Made by a program: the position numbers and the translations under genes. The notes below the pieces were generated by a model. That model worked only from the letters and a program-made list of their open reading frames with translations, was not told where the DNA came from and did not search any database. This document shows, piece after piece, positions 54,194 through 64,000 of a stretch of 64,000 bases of DNA. Positions within the stretch are counted from its first letter, which is position 1. Every line of letters starts with the position of its first letter. The DNA is from Chionoecetes opilio (taxonomy: Eukaryota; Arthropoda; Malacostraca; Decapoda; Majidae): positions 133,501 through 197,500 of the forward strand of contig JACEEZ010020338.1 in assembly GCA_016584305.1 (NCBI GenBank), in the 5' to 3' direction.

Positions 54194-56091
54194 TTAACCC
54201 TAGGTAGGTGATGTGGAGTCTTAAAAACCCCAGCGTTTTATTTTTTTTTAGAAAATGTTATTATATTTTTTTTGCACAAACCTGTCCATCCCAGTACCTT
54301 CCTAACTCTAGATGACCATCAATGGAATAGGAGCGTAATTTCTCTAACTAATCCTTTTTTGGCGCTACAGGGCCATTTGGGTCTCTCAGACCCACATTAC
54401 CTAGATGGAACTTGGTCTGGGGTCTCGGAGACCCCAGTTTACCTATGAAGTATTTTATTGAGGATTATAATGTAGTATACCTGGACATTACATTACCTTC
54501 AGTAAGGCATTCGACAAGGTACCACACGGGAGACTCTTAAATAAGGTTAAGGCACATGGAATAGATGGGAAGGTTCTTCGTTGGGTTAGATCTTGGCTAA
54601 GTGATAGGCAACAAAGGGTTACAATTAATGGTTCTAAATCTGAATGGGGGCAGGTAACAAGTGGGGTTCCACAAGGGTCTGTTTTTGGTCCATTACTATT
54701 TTTTATTTACATCAACGACTTAGATAGTGGGATTAGTAGTGAATCATATCAGCAAGTTTGTGGATGATACTAAGGTAGGTAGGATTATTAGATCACAGTC
54801 AGATGTAAACGTATTCCAAGGAGACTTAGATAAATTAAATAAGTGGGTAGATAGATGGCAGATGGAATTTAATATTGATAAGTGTAGCATAATGAATGTT
54901 GGTAGAAAAAATCCTGGTAATAGGTACACCATACGCAATATATCGCTGAAAAGATCAAAAGTCGAGAAAGATCTAGGAGTGGAGGTAGCCGCAGACCTCC
55001 ATCCTAGGAATCAATGTATTGAGGCTAGAAATAGAGCTAACAGGGTGTTAGGATTCATTACCAGTAGTGTTAAAAGTAGAAGTGCTGAGGTTATTCTAAA
55101 GCTTTAGTTGGCACTAAGCAGACCTCACCTAGACTATGCGGTTCAGTTTTGGTCTCCATATTAAAGGATGGATATAGCCTTGTTAGAATCAGTGCAGAGA
55201 AGGATGACCAAAATGATTCATGGGATGCATAACTTTAGTTATAAGAGGAGATTGAAACTATTAAATTTACACTCACTCGAGAGGTGTAGAGTAAGGGTCG
55301 ATCTGATAGAAGTTTTTAAGTGGTTAAGGGGATACAATAAAGGCAATGTAGGAAAAGCTCTTATGGCTAGTAACCAGGGTAGAACAAGAAGTAACGGATT
55401 CAAGCTGGAAAAGCGTAATTTAAAAAGGAAATGGGGAGAAACTGGTTCACAAATAGTGGTGAATGATTGGAATGGACTCGGTCGTTAGGTGGTCAGTGCG
55501 GAGTCAATAGGGATCTTTAAAAGGAATCTGGATAAATTCATGGATGGGGAGGAGAGGTGGATGTAGGTAGTGTTAAGTAACAGGAACTACCTCGTGTATG
55601 TCACGCGGCCTCTCGTATCTTCCCTATTTTCTTATGTTCTTATGTTCCAAGTATAATTTATTTGGGTCATTATGGGATTATGTGTGCGTGTGATAATTAT
55701 GTGTGAATACAACTAATAGCATATATACTTCATTTTTAAGAAAAAAAACAGCATTTCATCGATAACTAGCTAAAATCATTGAAAAAACTATGCAGTATGT
55801 ATAATTTATTTGGGTCTCAAGAGACCCCAGCTTACCTATTATGTTGATGTTATATATTTATAACTATTAATTTAAAATTTAGCAAAAAATAGACTAACCT
55901 AACCCAACAAAGGTAAATGCATTTAGTTTTCACATTAAAGGAAAGAGAATTGGTTTGCATTCATGCCAATGTAAAATTTCCCAAATAAATGCAAAGTACG
56001 TATTTTTTGTGTATTTTTTTTCCGGTTGGGTTTGTCAGACCCCACATTACCTAAAAGTGGTGCCTTAAAAACAGTACCTGTCTAGGGTTAA
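54194..56091. mobile_element. piggyBac-like element (TTAA, CCCTAG ends) holding CR1 copy C
   Basis: TTAA at 54194-54197 and 56088-56091. The left end ccctaggtaggtgatgtgg and right end complement ccctagacaggtactg resemble the CCCTAG start of piggyBac. Internal text repeats gtctcagagaccccagnttacct-like phrases at 54375-54445, 55810-55840 and 56025-56055. No transposase remains; a CR1 LINE fills 54470-55650. Confidence 0.75.
54470..55650 (+). pseudogene. CR1-type LINE copy C, 5'-truncated
   Basis: From the RT palm onward: [21 protein letters not shown], then [21 protein letters not shown] frame change follows, then [20 protein letters not shown] (VDD in place of ADD), DKLNKWVDRWQMEFNIDKCS, and QCIEARNRANRVLGFIT; after a stop at about 55107, DIALLESVQRRMTKMIHGMH. 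It ends with ttttcttatgttcttatgttc. Fewer breaks than copy A. Confidence 0.88.
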
Positions 56092-57470
56092 GGTAAGAAA
56101 AAATTACCGCCGTGACAAACTTTTGGTGCTTGTTTGTGTACATCCCATTCCCCTAGGTTACCCACCCGGTGTCATGTTCACAGCAGTCTTGTTTATTTGT
56201 AGCAGTCCAGGCTTTGTTTACAAACTAAAGGCGGATCCCTGTAAACACGGTACCGTATACGCAGCTAGTCGTTCGCCGACAGTGGCGAGAATTTCGATCG
56301 ACGAGAGTTTCATGTACCCAGAAACACAAGTTAAAGGCTGATTAGGATTAGGTGTTCATAATGGGTTATGTAATACCAAGATCAGAACTGGAACTGTCGC
56401 CAAAAATAGGAACATACGCTGACATGAAAAATTGGAGCACTCGCCGACGGCGGTGAGAATTCCGATCGGCAAGAGTGTGCAGCCCAACCAACTGTTCATC
56501 CTTCCTTTCAGGGTTGGTCAATAAATAGGTACATGGGGAAACCTGTGGAAGGTAACTGTGGTAACCCGGATGTCACACTAGCCCTGTGTCCCAGGGTAGC
56601 GGGTTGTCAGTCACCACAGGCTCAAGGGCTAATAAGACGGAGATGAGCACTGAGGCTACGTGCAACTTAGCGTATGCCCCCCTCTTTACCTAAAGGTTTC
56701 TAAGTCTCAGTGGTAGAGTTGCCAGTTCTTGATTCCAGACAGGAAGTCATTGTAAAGTGCGACAATAGTTAGGGTAATCGACTGTACCCCCCTTACTTTT
56801 TAAAGCTATCACCTTACTTTCCAGTGCAACTCACCATTAACTTCCATCACTTTCAGAAATGATGCTAAAATGCAGTTTCCTTGGATGGTAATATTTATTG
56901 TGACTTATTCTTACCTGGCAGATGCATGAGGAGACTTGACGAAAGACAAAGAGTGAGAAAAATGCTGTTGCAAGTTGGTAAAATATTGTTTGTATGCATC
57001 TTATTTAATATTCCCATAGTTTTACAAGTAGAAATAGGCTCCTTATAAAGCAGGTTTTCTATCCTCTTATGAAAGTATTGGTTACTCTACATACATTGAT
57101 AATGAATGCAGTTGCTTACACTACATAAAGTAATAACTATCACATTTGGAGATATACATTACAAGATTCTCCAGGAATATGTTTTGTTGAGTAAAAATAA
57201 TAGAAGGAAGTGAGAGAATTTTCTCACATTATAGAAGCAATTCATCCTTAAATGACAAAGAAAATAGAACAGTTCAAAAGTGAGGATGTTGAATATGAAA
57301 ACATAAATGTAATTGTTCATTAGGATGGTCTTAATATTAAGCATTCTCTCATTAAATGAGATAAATCATGGCATTTCAGCTGAAGTATATGTTCATGTGC
57401 ACCACAAACAACTTAAGATTCACATGACTCAGGCTTTATCCAAAAGTTCCTAGAATTTTACAAAGAAAAA
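56092..57470. other. No recognisable gene; imperfect repeats
   Basis: Two similar blocks, tcgccgacagtggcgagaat (56272-56310) and tcgccgacggcggtgagaat (56434-56472), stand about 160 bp apart. The rest (56500-57470) shows no coding, TIR or tandem structure I can support. Confidence 0.45.
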
Positions 57471-57479
57471 TAGAAAGGA

Positions 57480-57990
57480 AAAAAGATGTCATCCTAATCA
57501 AGACAGTCTCCTTCAAAGTAATTTCCTTTGACGTGTAGACATTGATCCGAGTGATCAGCTAGCATCAAAGAAAGTGATTAAGCATCGACTAAACATTGCT
57601 CTTGACCTGGTGTGCCTTCTTGGGTCTGGGCAACACTGGGCTCTTCCAATGATTATTATTGTTTTGCCTCTAGGCTGTGCTTATAAACTAACTTTCATCA
57701 TCAGTAATCATTTTAGAGGAAATGATGGGTTATTTCTGTCCATTTCCTTGAGTTGCATGCAAACCATGCAATCTGCATAATGTTGTTTTTGCTCATTAAT
57801 AATGAACCTCTGCATGAACTTTGTGATAATTTGTCTCATGTCAAGGTCAGCTCCATTGGTTACCTATTTACCCTAAAATTCAGTGGGTCTAGCTCACTTC
57901 ATGTGTGCGGTGTGGTGAGCAAAGATACAACATTGGATCTATCTTTGTGAGTTTCTATCACTTAAAACCCAGAAGACTAGCTTATATAAT
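57480..57990 (-). pseudogene. mariner-type transposase remnant
   Basis: Minus-strand pieces in mariner order: DLDMRQIITKFMQRFIINEQ, then MITDDES (the first catalytic Asp region of the GDES type), HWKSPVLPRPKKAHQVKSNV, and, at the lower end, DHSDQC-like then VKGNYFEGD-like text near 57500-57555. Several stops and a missing middle third. No terminal repeats were located. Confidence 0.65.
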
Positions 57991-60011
57991 ACAGGATATT
58001 GATGCATTATGATACACTAGTGGTTTCCAGATTTGTTTGAAAGCAAACAGCTGAAGCTTGGCATCAATATTGTTGAACTGTCTTGAAAAGAGTTTTTAGC
58101 AGAGAATTGAGTTAGAAGAAAAAAAATAGCAAGTCTTCTTATATTCTAGAAGCAAACCAGTTAATAGTTTATACTAGTCATGCTTGGTAATCACAGTAGT
58201 GAGTGGTTGTAGAACAGTCACATCAGAATCTTGAAATACTGTACATTTCAGACACTAATACGACCTCCTCATTATTATTTTCCTCCACTCAGGATGAAGA
58301 TATCTGATATCCTGAGGAAATATTTGATCACGCCTCATTTCTTCCTTGCTTCAGCCAGGTTGTCAGAGATTGCTCCTCCCTGCTGGAAAAAAGAAAGAAA
58401 ATAAAGCTAGATAATTAAATGTTTGGACATACACATAAATGTTTATAAGTTAATAAGAACTTGCGACTAAATTCAGTGCCTGTTTAAAAGTAAAATATGA
58501 TGGTGATTCTGTTTTATCATACTGTTTATAGTAGTGGAAAATGAACTGGAGTATGAGGTGAGTAAAAACTGAGAGATGTGGGACTGCATGAATGAAACAG
58601 TGAGGAAGATGGAATGAAACGAGCAGACCGAGACCACACACCTTCGGCAAGGCTGAAAAATATTCCATCTGTTATAATAAAATAAAATAAAATAAAATAA
58701 TATAAATAAATATAAAGAAAAATAAGTAGTAAATAAAAAACAAAACTAATAAAGCTTTTTTTCCCCAGCACAAAGCTCTTCATTCAGTTGCTTTCTCTAA
58801 TACCAGCTCAGCCTTCAAAACCTTGGCCAACGTGTCTTGAGAGGACGTTTGTGTTGAGTTCCACCATGAGGGTGGCAGACGTCAACCCCCAAGGATATCC
58901 TTCAATAAATTGCTGAATAGACTATATATAAAAAAAATTATAATAAATAGTAAAAAAAAAAAAAATGGTTATGTTCCACCTCTGGTAAAATCTTCATGTA
59001 AACCAATCCGTTTCAATTCAAATTCAAAATAAAGCTAGTACTAAAATATTTGAGGTTAGTTTAAAAGCTTAAACATAAATTCACATCAGGTCACTTACAT
59101 TACCAGAATATTGCAGTTCAGAGACTTAATGTTTGTTGTTGTTTCAGAGGATTCGTGATTCCTGAGACTTCTGTAAGCTATCCAAGTCAATGCAAGCTTG
59201 AGAGATTCAACCCCTGCAGAGATGTGTATGCTGATAGAACCAGTCATCATAGTGGTCAAAGTTATTATGTTGGGGGCCTTGCTTGCACATTATCTGTCAA
59301 TATTATATATGCATAAAGCTCACTTCTGATGCAAAAAAAAAAATTGCAAATCTTCTGAGTATAACAGTATTACAACTTTTACAAAACAAAGGGATGGGGA
59401 AGTAAGTGATAAGAAGGTTAATGTGTAAAACCGTTGAGGCCTATACAGTGGGCATCCGAATATCGTGGCTCTGAGATAATCTGATACACAAACGCAGATT
59501 TCTTTTTGGAAATTAATAAAAATAATTAACTGGATCTAATTAACTGCTATAATTTTTGCAGTGGAAGCTGTTCCTAGTGTACTGTATTTCCCTTTACGTC
59601 TTGTTTCTCTGTATATAGAGCTGATGATGATGGCACGAGCTGTTGGCATAAGATATTACAATTGTGGTGGACAGTGGCACACTGATTTTGAAATGTCGGA
59701 ATCCCAAAGAGGTGGGTGGCACGAAAAAGCCACATGTACTGACTTTTTCATATCAATGGACAAAGTGCTATTCATCAGAATGCGAGTTAGACTCGCATTC
59801 TGGTCATTTACGTCCGGAAAACCAACAACTTACAAAATTAATATGTTCCTATAGGCTATTCGTAAGTCATTTTTTTCGTAAGTCGGACATAATTTGGGGT
59901 ATACGTGTGTAATGTTAGATAAAATTATCCAATGTCCAATGCTGATAATACGAACACAGGTAATAGTTAGGTAAAATACCCATAGTCAAATGTATATATG
60001 CAATGTATATT
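57991..60011. other. AT-rich stretch without recognisable genes
   Basis: An AAAAT-type microsatellite lies at 58676-58703. A TA-flanked MITE-like left end, acagtgggcatccgaatatc (59450-59470), may belong to the block up to about 59910 (ttcgtaagtcggacataatt), but I could not pair the ends. The frame 59561-59854 (YYNCGGQWHTDFEMSESQRG) has no domain I know. Confidence 0.4.
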
Positions 60012-62345
60012 AATTCTCAACCTTCTGGACCTCGCAAAATTCAGAAGCAGAGAACTGTCAATGTTTCTGGTATCGGAGCCATGGGGACCAACACATAACT
60101 TGTAGTGAGAGATGGCTCCATGGCTCCGGTACCAGAAACATTAACAGTTCTCTGCTACTGAATTTTGCAAGGTCCAGAAGGTTGAGAATTGCAGCTTCTT
60201 GGTATCAGAGACCAGAGCTGCACCGCTGGACATGGTATAGTAATGCCGAAGGGGTAGCTAAGGAGATCGACCACGTTCTCGTTAGTACTCGTTGGAGGAT
60301 CCTCCAGAACTGCAGGGTTTACCGGAGTGCTGAATTCTTTGGAACAGATCACAGACTTGTTGTTGCTACACTTGGGCTTCATGTCAAGTCCAGAAGAATC
60401 TCAAGAGGAAACCATACTGTGTTTCATCTTGAGAAACTGAAGGACTTGACATGTGCCATGAGTATGCGGTGGCACTCTCAAATCGGTTTGATGTGCTCGG
60501 TGCCCTCGAGGACCCTGTCCTCAGGAGCCTCGCTGACGATGTTGAGGGCCATTTGAATGCTAATGACCTCCGACTCGCCTACCGAGCCCTGAAGAAGCTC
60601 CGTTCCAAGTCTCCATCTCGGGCGAGTGCTATTCGAGAAGCAGATGGGTGCTCGTGTCGGACATGGATGGGCAGATGACTCGTTGGGCTGAGTACTTTGG
60701 GCAGTTGTTCACGGTGGACCCTCCAATCAAACAGCTTCACACCACTGAGTTACAGGCAGTGGATGCCGATCCTCCCATTGACGAAACTGCACCCTCTCTT
60801 GACGAAGTCAGAGAGGCTGTAGCAAAGTTGAGGGGTAAAAAGGCAGCTGGTGTTTGTAATATCAGTGCGGAGCTCCTCAAAGCTGGGGGTGAGGCCATTG
60901 TCCGCGGGTTGCATGCTGTCCTGACTGCCGTGTGGCAATCAGGTACCATTCCTCCTGACTGGAAAAGGGGGCTTGTCGTCCCTATCTGGAAAGGGAAAGG
61001 GGACCGTCAGGACTGCAACAATTACCACGGTATTACACTGCTCAGCATGCCAGGCAAGGTGCTTGCCCATCTATTGCTGACACGGTTCCGCAATCATCTG
61101 CCGAAGCATCAGAGACCTCAGCAGTCTGGGTTCACGCCTGGTGAACCCAGACTGCTGAGAAAACGTCAACAACGGACCGTATCCTAGCGCTTCGTGTCCT
61201 GGTGGAACGCCAACACGAATTTCGACAGGGGATGCTTGCAGCCTATGTTGATCTCAAGAAGGTGGTTTGACTCAGTGCATCGTGAGTCACTCTGGGATCT
61301 TCTGCGACTTCGCGGGATTCCTGCAAGGACTATTGGTTTGGTGACTGGTCTGTATTCTGGGACTGAGAGTGTTGTGGGCAGGTGTATCCAGCTTCTTTCC
61401 TGTTAATACAGGAGTGAGGCAAGGGTGCGTCCTTGCCCCCATCTCTTTCCAACACTTGTATGGACTGGGTATTGGGCAAAGTTGTAGATTAAAGTGATTG
61501 TGGAGCATCCCTCGGCAACACCAAGATCACTGATCTTGTTTTTGCCGATGATGCAATAATCTTTGCTGAGTTGCTGGAGGTCCTGGTGACGGCTCTCGAG
61601 GCGCTGCACGAGGAGCCTTTGGGACTTGAGGTCTCCTGGCTTAAGACCAAGGTCCAGGTGTTTGGAGGTTTGCTAGATGAAACAGTACAGTCTGTTCATG
61701 CGTGCGGAGAGGACATTGAGATCTTGAAGTTTTACATACATTGATAGCGCAGTCCATAATGATGGCGGGTCACGTCAAGAAGTCTTACGGTGGATTGGCA
61801 TAGCCCACGGTGTCATGGACTCGCTCAGCAGGAGTATTTGGTGTTGTCGGTACCTGTGCAGGAGGTCAAAGATCCGGATCTTCAAATCGCTGGTGATCCC
61901 TGTCTTACTCTATGGTTATGAGACATGGACACTAAATAGCAACTTGGAGACAAATAGATGCCTTTGGTAATAAATGTCTTCGCAGAATCATGGGCTATCG
62001 CTGGGATGATTAAGTGTCAAATCAGCGATTGCACAGTTAGACTGAATTGAGGCCTATTACCTGCATAGTCTGTCAGCGCCAACTTCGGCTATATGGGCAT
62101 GTGGCACGCTACCCTGAAACCGATCCTTCCCATCGGGTTGTATCTATAAGAGACAATCCGGCGTGGAGGAGGCCAAGGGGGCGCCCACAAGGCTCGTGGC
62201 TGGGGCAAGTTGATGTTTCTTGTCGAGAGCTGCTTGGTATGGGAAAGGAGCCTGCATGGGGACTTGCGCGTGGTGACCCCCGGGAGTGGCGTTGTAGGGT
62301 GGGCAAGGCGATGCGCCCCCTGGCGTATGCCTCTAATGATTGATT
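60012..62345 (+). pseudogene. RTE-type LINE copy 2, 5'-truncated with foldback start
   Basis: Starts with an inverted duplicate (60012-60084) of its own first bases (60118-60190), then endonuclease C-terminal half (LLLNFARSRRLRIAASWYQR, KEIDHVLVSTRWRILQNCRV). 60648-61187 gives VSDMDGQMTRWAEYFGQLFT, APSLDEVREAVAKLRGKKAA, WKRGLVVPIWKGKGDRQDCN and GITLLSMPGK. The palm begins AAYVDLKK at 61240 after a frameshift and the palindromic insert at 61117-61159; FADDAIIF lies at 61539-61565. The C-terminus LRLYGHVARYPETDPSHRVV is open at 62047-62343. The 3' end is gattgattga. It is inactive but gives empty sites for the insertions in copy 1. Confidence 0.92.
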
Positions 62346-62909
62346 GAATGTATATTACAGAAACAGATGAGTGGCGTTAGAAGATGGGGTGTCAGGTGAT
62401 GGTGAGTCAGGCGAGGGTTAGTAGTCGTCAAGAGGTGATGATGGCACCTCTACTAAGGTGGTGGTATTGTGCGTCTGGCCCTGAAGACAGTCACCCCTGA
62501 CTTCGACGCCACGGGTTCACTGTCACCTGACATCAAGGGGACTGGCTGACTCTCAGCTGACATCAAAAGCTAAGGCTCAGTCTGCCTGCACTTCTCCAGT
62601 TTATTACAAAATATCTCGTGTCTGGTCTGGGTGGCGGCAGCCTTCTTCTCCACATATATCATGCAGTAGCAATGGAGCATATCACAGACACCACACAACA
62701 CCCTGGCCAGCTAACTTGGCCGTGCTCTGCTAAGTCCCACTAATAGTAGGAATGGATATCGGGAATCGGATACAAAGGACGATTTGGCATGTAAATAACT
62801 TTAAGAATATCTTCAAGATTAATCTAGAACTTATTTTGTTGTATGTTTAGCAGTTTCTATTCCATAAACACTGATATGAAAGTAGGATCAACTTATCGAT
62901 GTTAGCAGG
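62346..62909. other. No recognisable gene
   Basis: The first half is GC-moderate (gtcacccctgacttcgacgc), the second AT-rich. No TIRs or coding found. Confidence 0.4.
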
Positions 62910-63245
62910 TTGTGTCAACTCAATTCACGCATCAACAAATAATAATATGCCCGCCAACCTTGGAAGTTTGCCTTGCCTGCCTCCACCTGGGCCCCACAAA
63001 CTTTACGGCTGACCTGCGCCACCTGCGATTGTCCCCTGACCCTCACTGCCCCTGGTGCAGGACGCTCTCAGAGACCACCAGGGGGCGGTATGAGCCTCAA
63101 ATCATCACACAGGTGTTACTCAAAATATCCAGCCAGCGCCATAACGGGCAAGGGCAAACCATCATAGCCCTCCAGTAGGAACATATAGGGCCAACTACCT
63201 TAGCCCTTAAGGAGGATAAAAGCCTAAAGGCGCTATAGGCTCAAA
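62910..63245 (+). mobile_element. LINE C-terminal fragment fused to SINE body
   Basis: 62955-63075 encodes CLACLHLGPTNFTADLRHLR then LSPDPHCPWCRTLSETT, the R1/jockey-type C-terminus with an intact CPWC. At 63080 it switches to the SINE body (agggggcggtatgagcctca ... ggcgctataggctc) with an A-rich tail. The switch point lies within the LINE's ETxEH motif. Confidence 0.75.
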
Positions 63246-63825
63246 TTAAAATATAAAGAAAAAAATTAAGCTGTTCGTATCGGCCGAATTTTGTAACTCG
63301 AGCATTCATAAGGCGGAGACTTTCTGCATAAGGGAGTGACAAGAAGTGAAGAGGGCAACCAGCATCACAAACCAACAGTCATAGGCACAGTGAAGGATGA
63401 TGTCAGGAAGAGTGGGCTAGCTAAGATTAAACTCGGTTCACAACATAATAGAGCCACATGACCCTCCCACTCAGATGGAGCACGATAGGCCCTGGTTCCA
63501 TCTCGATTGATTGATGGCGTTCCGGGGTGTGCCGTAAGGTTTGGCATTAAAATGGTCACTAAGTAAACACTTCCTGACACTTGACTCTTAAAGTAATCGT
63601 CCAGACCCTTTTTTTTTTTGCCTAATTATGTTGAATGTACATTCAAAACACCTAATCCACCAAAAATAATTGATTTCCAGGCCTTATTTCTGTAAAAACA
63701 TGACTTTTGTAAAAAGTGCGCGAAAAAAAAAATCTTCCTTCCAACAGGACTACTAATGTTATTGATGACGTCAGAGGAGGAACGCTCCAATATAAACATC
63801 TGTCTGACACCTGTCGGCAAATGCT
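63246..63825. other. No recognisable gene; possible promoter at end
   Basis: Mostly featureless. A CRE-type tgacgtca lies at 63766-63773 and a TATA-like aatataaac at about 63789-63797, some 30-40 bp before the open frame at 63829. Confidence 0.35.
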
Positions 63826-63828
63826 ATG

Positions 63829-64000
63829 ATGAGCGATTGTACTTCGGTGTCAGACAGTGAATCTGTCGCTGTGACAGATCTAGAGTACGATGCTCAAGAT
63901 TTCTGAGACCGAAATAAATGACGCTGCTCGCGTATACTATGAGGAAAACGAACGTCAGACCAGAATACGAGGCGGACAAACAGATGTTAGCGGCAACAAC
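63829..64000 (+). other. Possible gene or transposase start at right edge
   Basis: From ATG at 63829 reads MSDCTSVSDSESVAVTDLEY then DAQDF and stop at about 63904. A neighbouring frame stays open to the edge (SETEINDAARVYYEENERQT, RIRGGQTDVSGNN), so a one-base shift would join them. The acidic, Ser/Asp-rich start resembles the N-termini of piggyBac-like transposases, but too little is present to say. The upstream TATA-like box and CRE-like site support a promoter. Confidence 0.35.

Noticed and set aside
59561..59854. Host gene encoding YYNCGGQWHTDFEMSESQRG
   Set aside because: Short, with no known domain, start context or splice partner; it lies beside MITE-like ends, so left unassigned.

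Overview
This is a transposon-dense eukaryotic window from an arthropod, most likely a decapod crustacean (crab-like). That placement is inference: it rests on the mix of LINE, RTE, CR1, BEL/Pao, hAT, Tc1/mariner and pogo-type elements, the long CT/TA microsatellites, and an intron-rich host gene. No species can be proved from the sequence alone.

The only host gene I can support is the 3' half of a cGMP-dependent protein kinase (PKG, foraging/PRKG1 type) on the + strand. Four exons (3129-3306, 4401-4530, 9145-9334, 18265-18430) join in frame with canonical GT/AG sites and encode the kinase domain from helix D to the C-terminus and stop. The cyclic-nucleotide-binding exons lie off the left edge. 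Its introns are full of mobile DNA.

Layout. 1-2990: minus-strand LINE (family A). 3129-18430: PKG exons, with introns holding LINE remnants, TTAA-flanked MITEs, TA-flanked pogo-type MITEs, and an RTE LINE split by a 4.2 kb THAP-bearing transposon that itself contains a long palindrome and nested MITEs. 18431-24110: PKG 3' flank, a decayed Tc1 element and TA repeats. 24120-27545: two LINE-A pieces in head-to-tail order, the second carrying a tRNA-derived SINE. 27690-38164: a BEL/Pao LTR retrotransposon on the minus strand, with both LTRs and a 5-bp target duplication but no reverse transcriptase; four other elements are nested in it, including a transposase-like gene of a family I cannot name. 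38238-41640: hAT remnants. 41743-51655: two CR1 LINEs in tandem, interrupted by a TA-flanked element, a hAT element and a second transposase-like element of the unnamed kind. 51660-56091: pogo-type MITEs laid end to end, a chimeric LINE ORF, and a piggyBac-like element holding a third CR1 copy. 57480-57990: mariner remnant. 60012-62345: second RTE copy with foldback duplications. 62910-63245: LINE/SINE junction. 63826-64000: possible start of another gene.

The most interesting material is the pair of related unrecognised transposase-like genes (33791-36032 and 49256-50614), the THAP-bearing palindromic element with a 4-bp CAAT duplication, LINE coding fragments amplified or fused inside TA-flanked MITEs, and several near-perfect inverted duplications. 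The stretch 43100-48560 carries many single-base indels relative to sister copies and may be poorly polished assembly.
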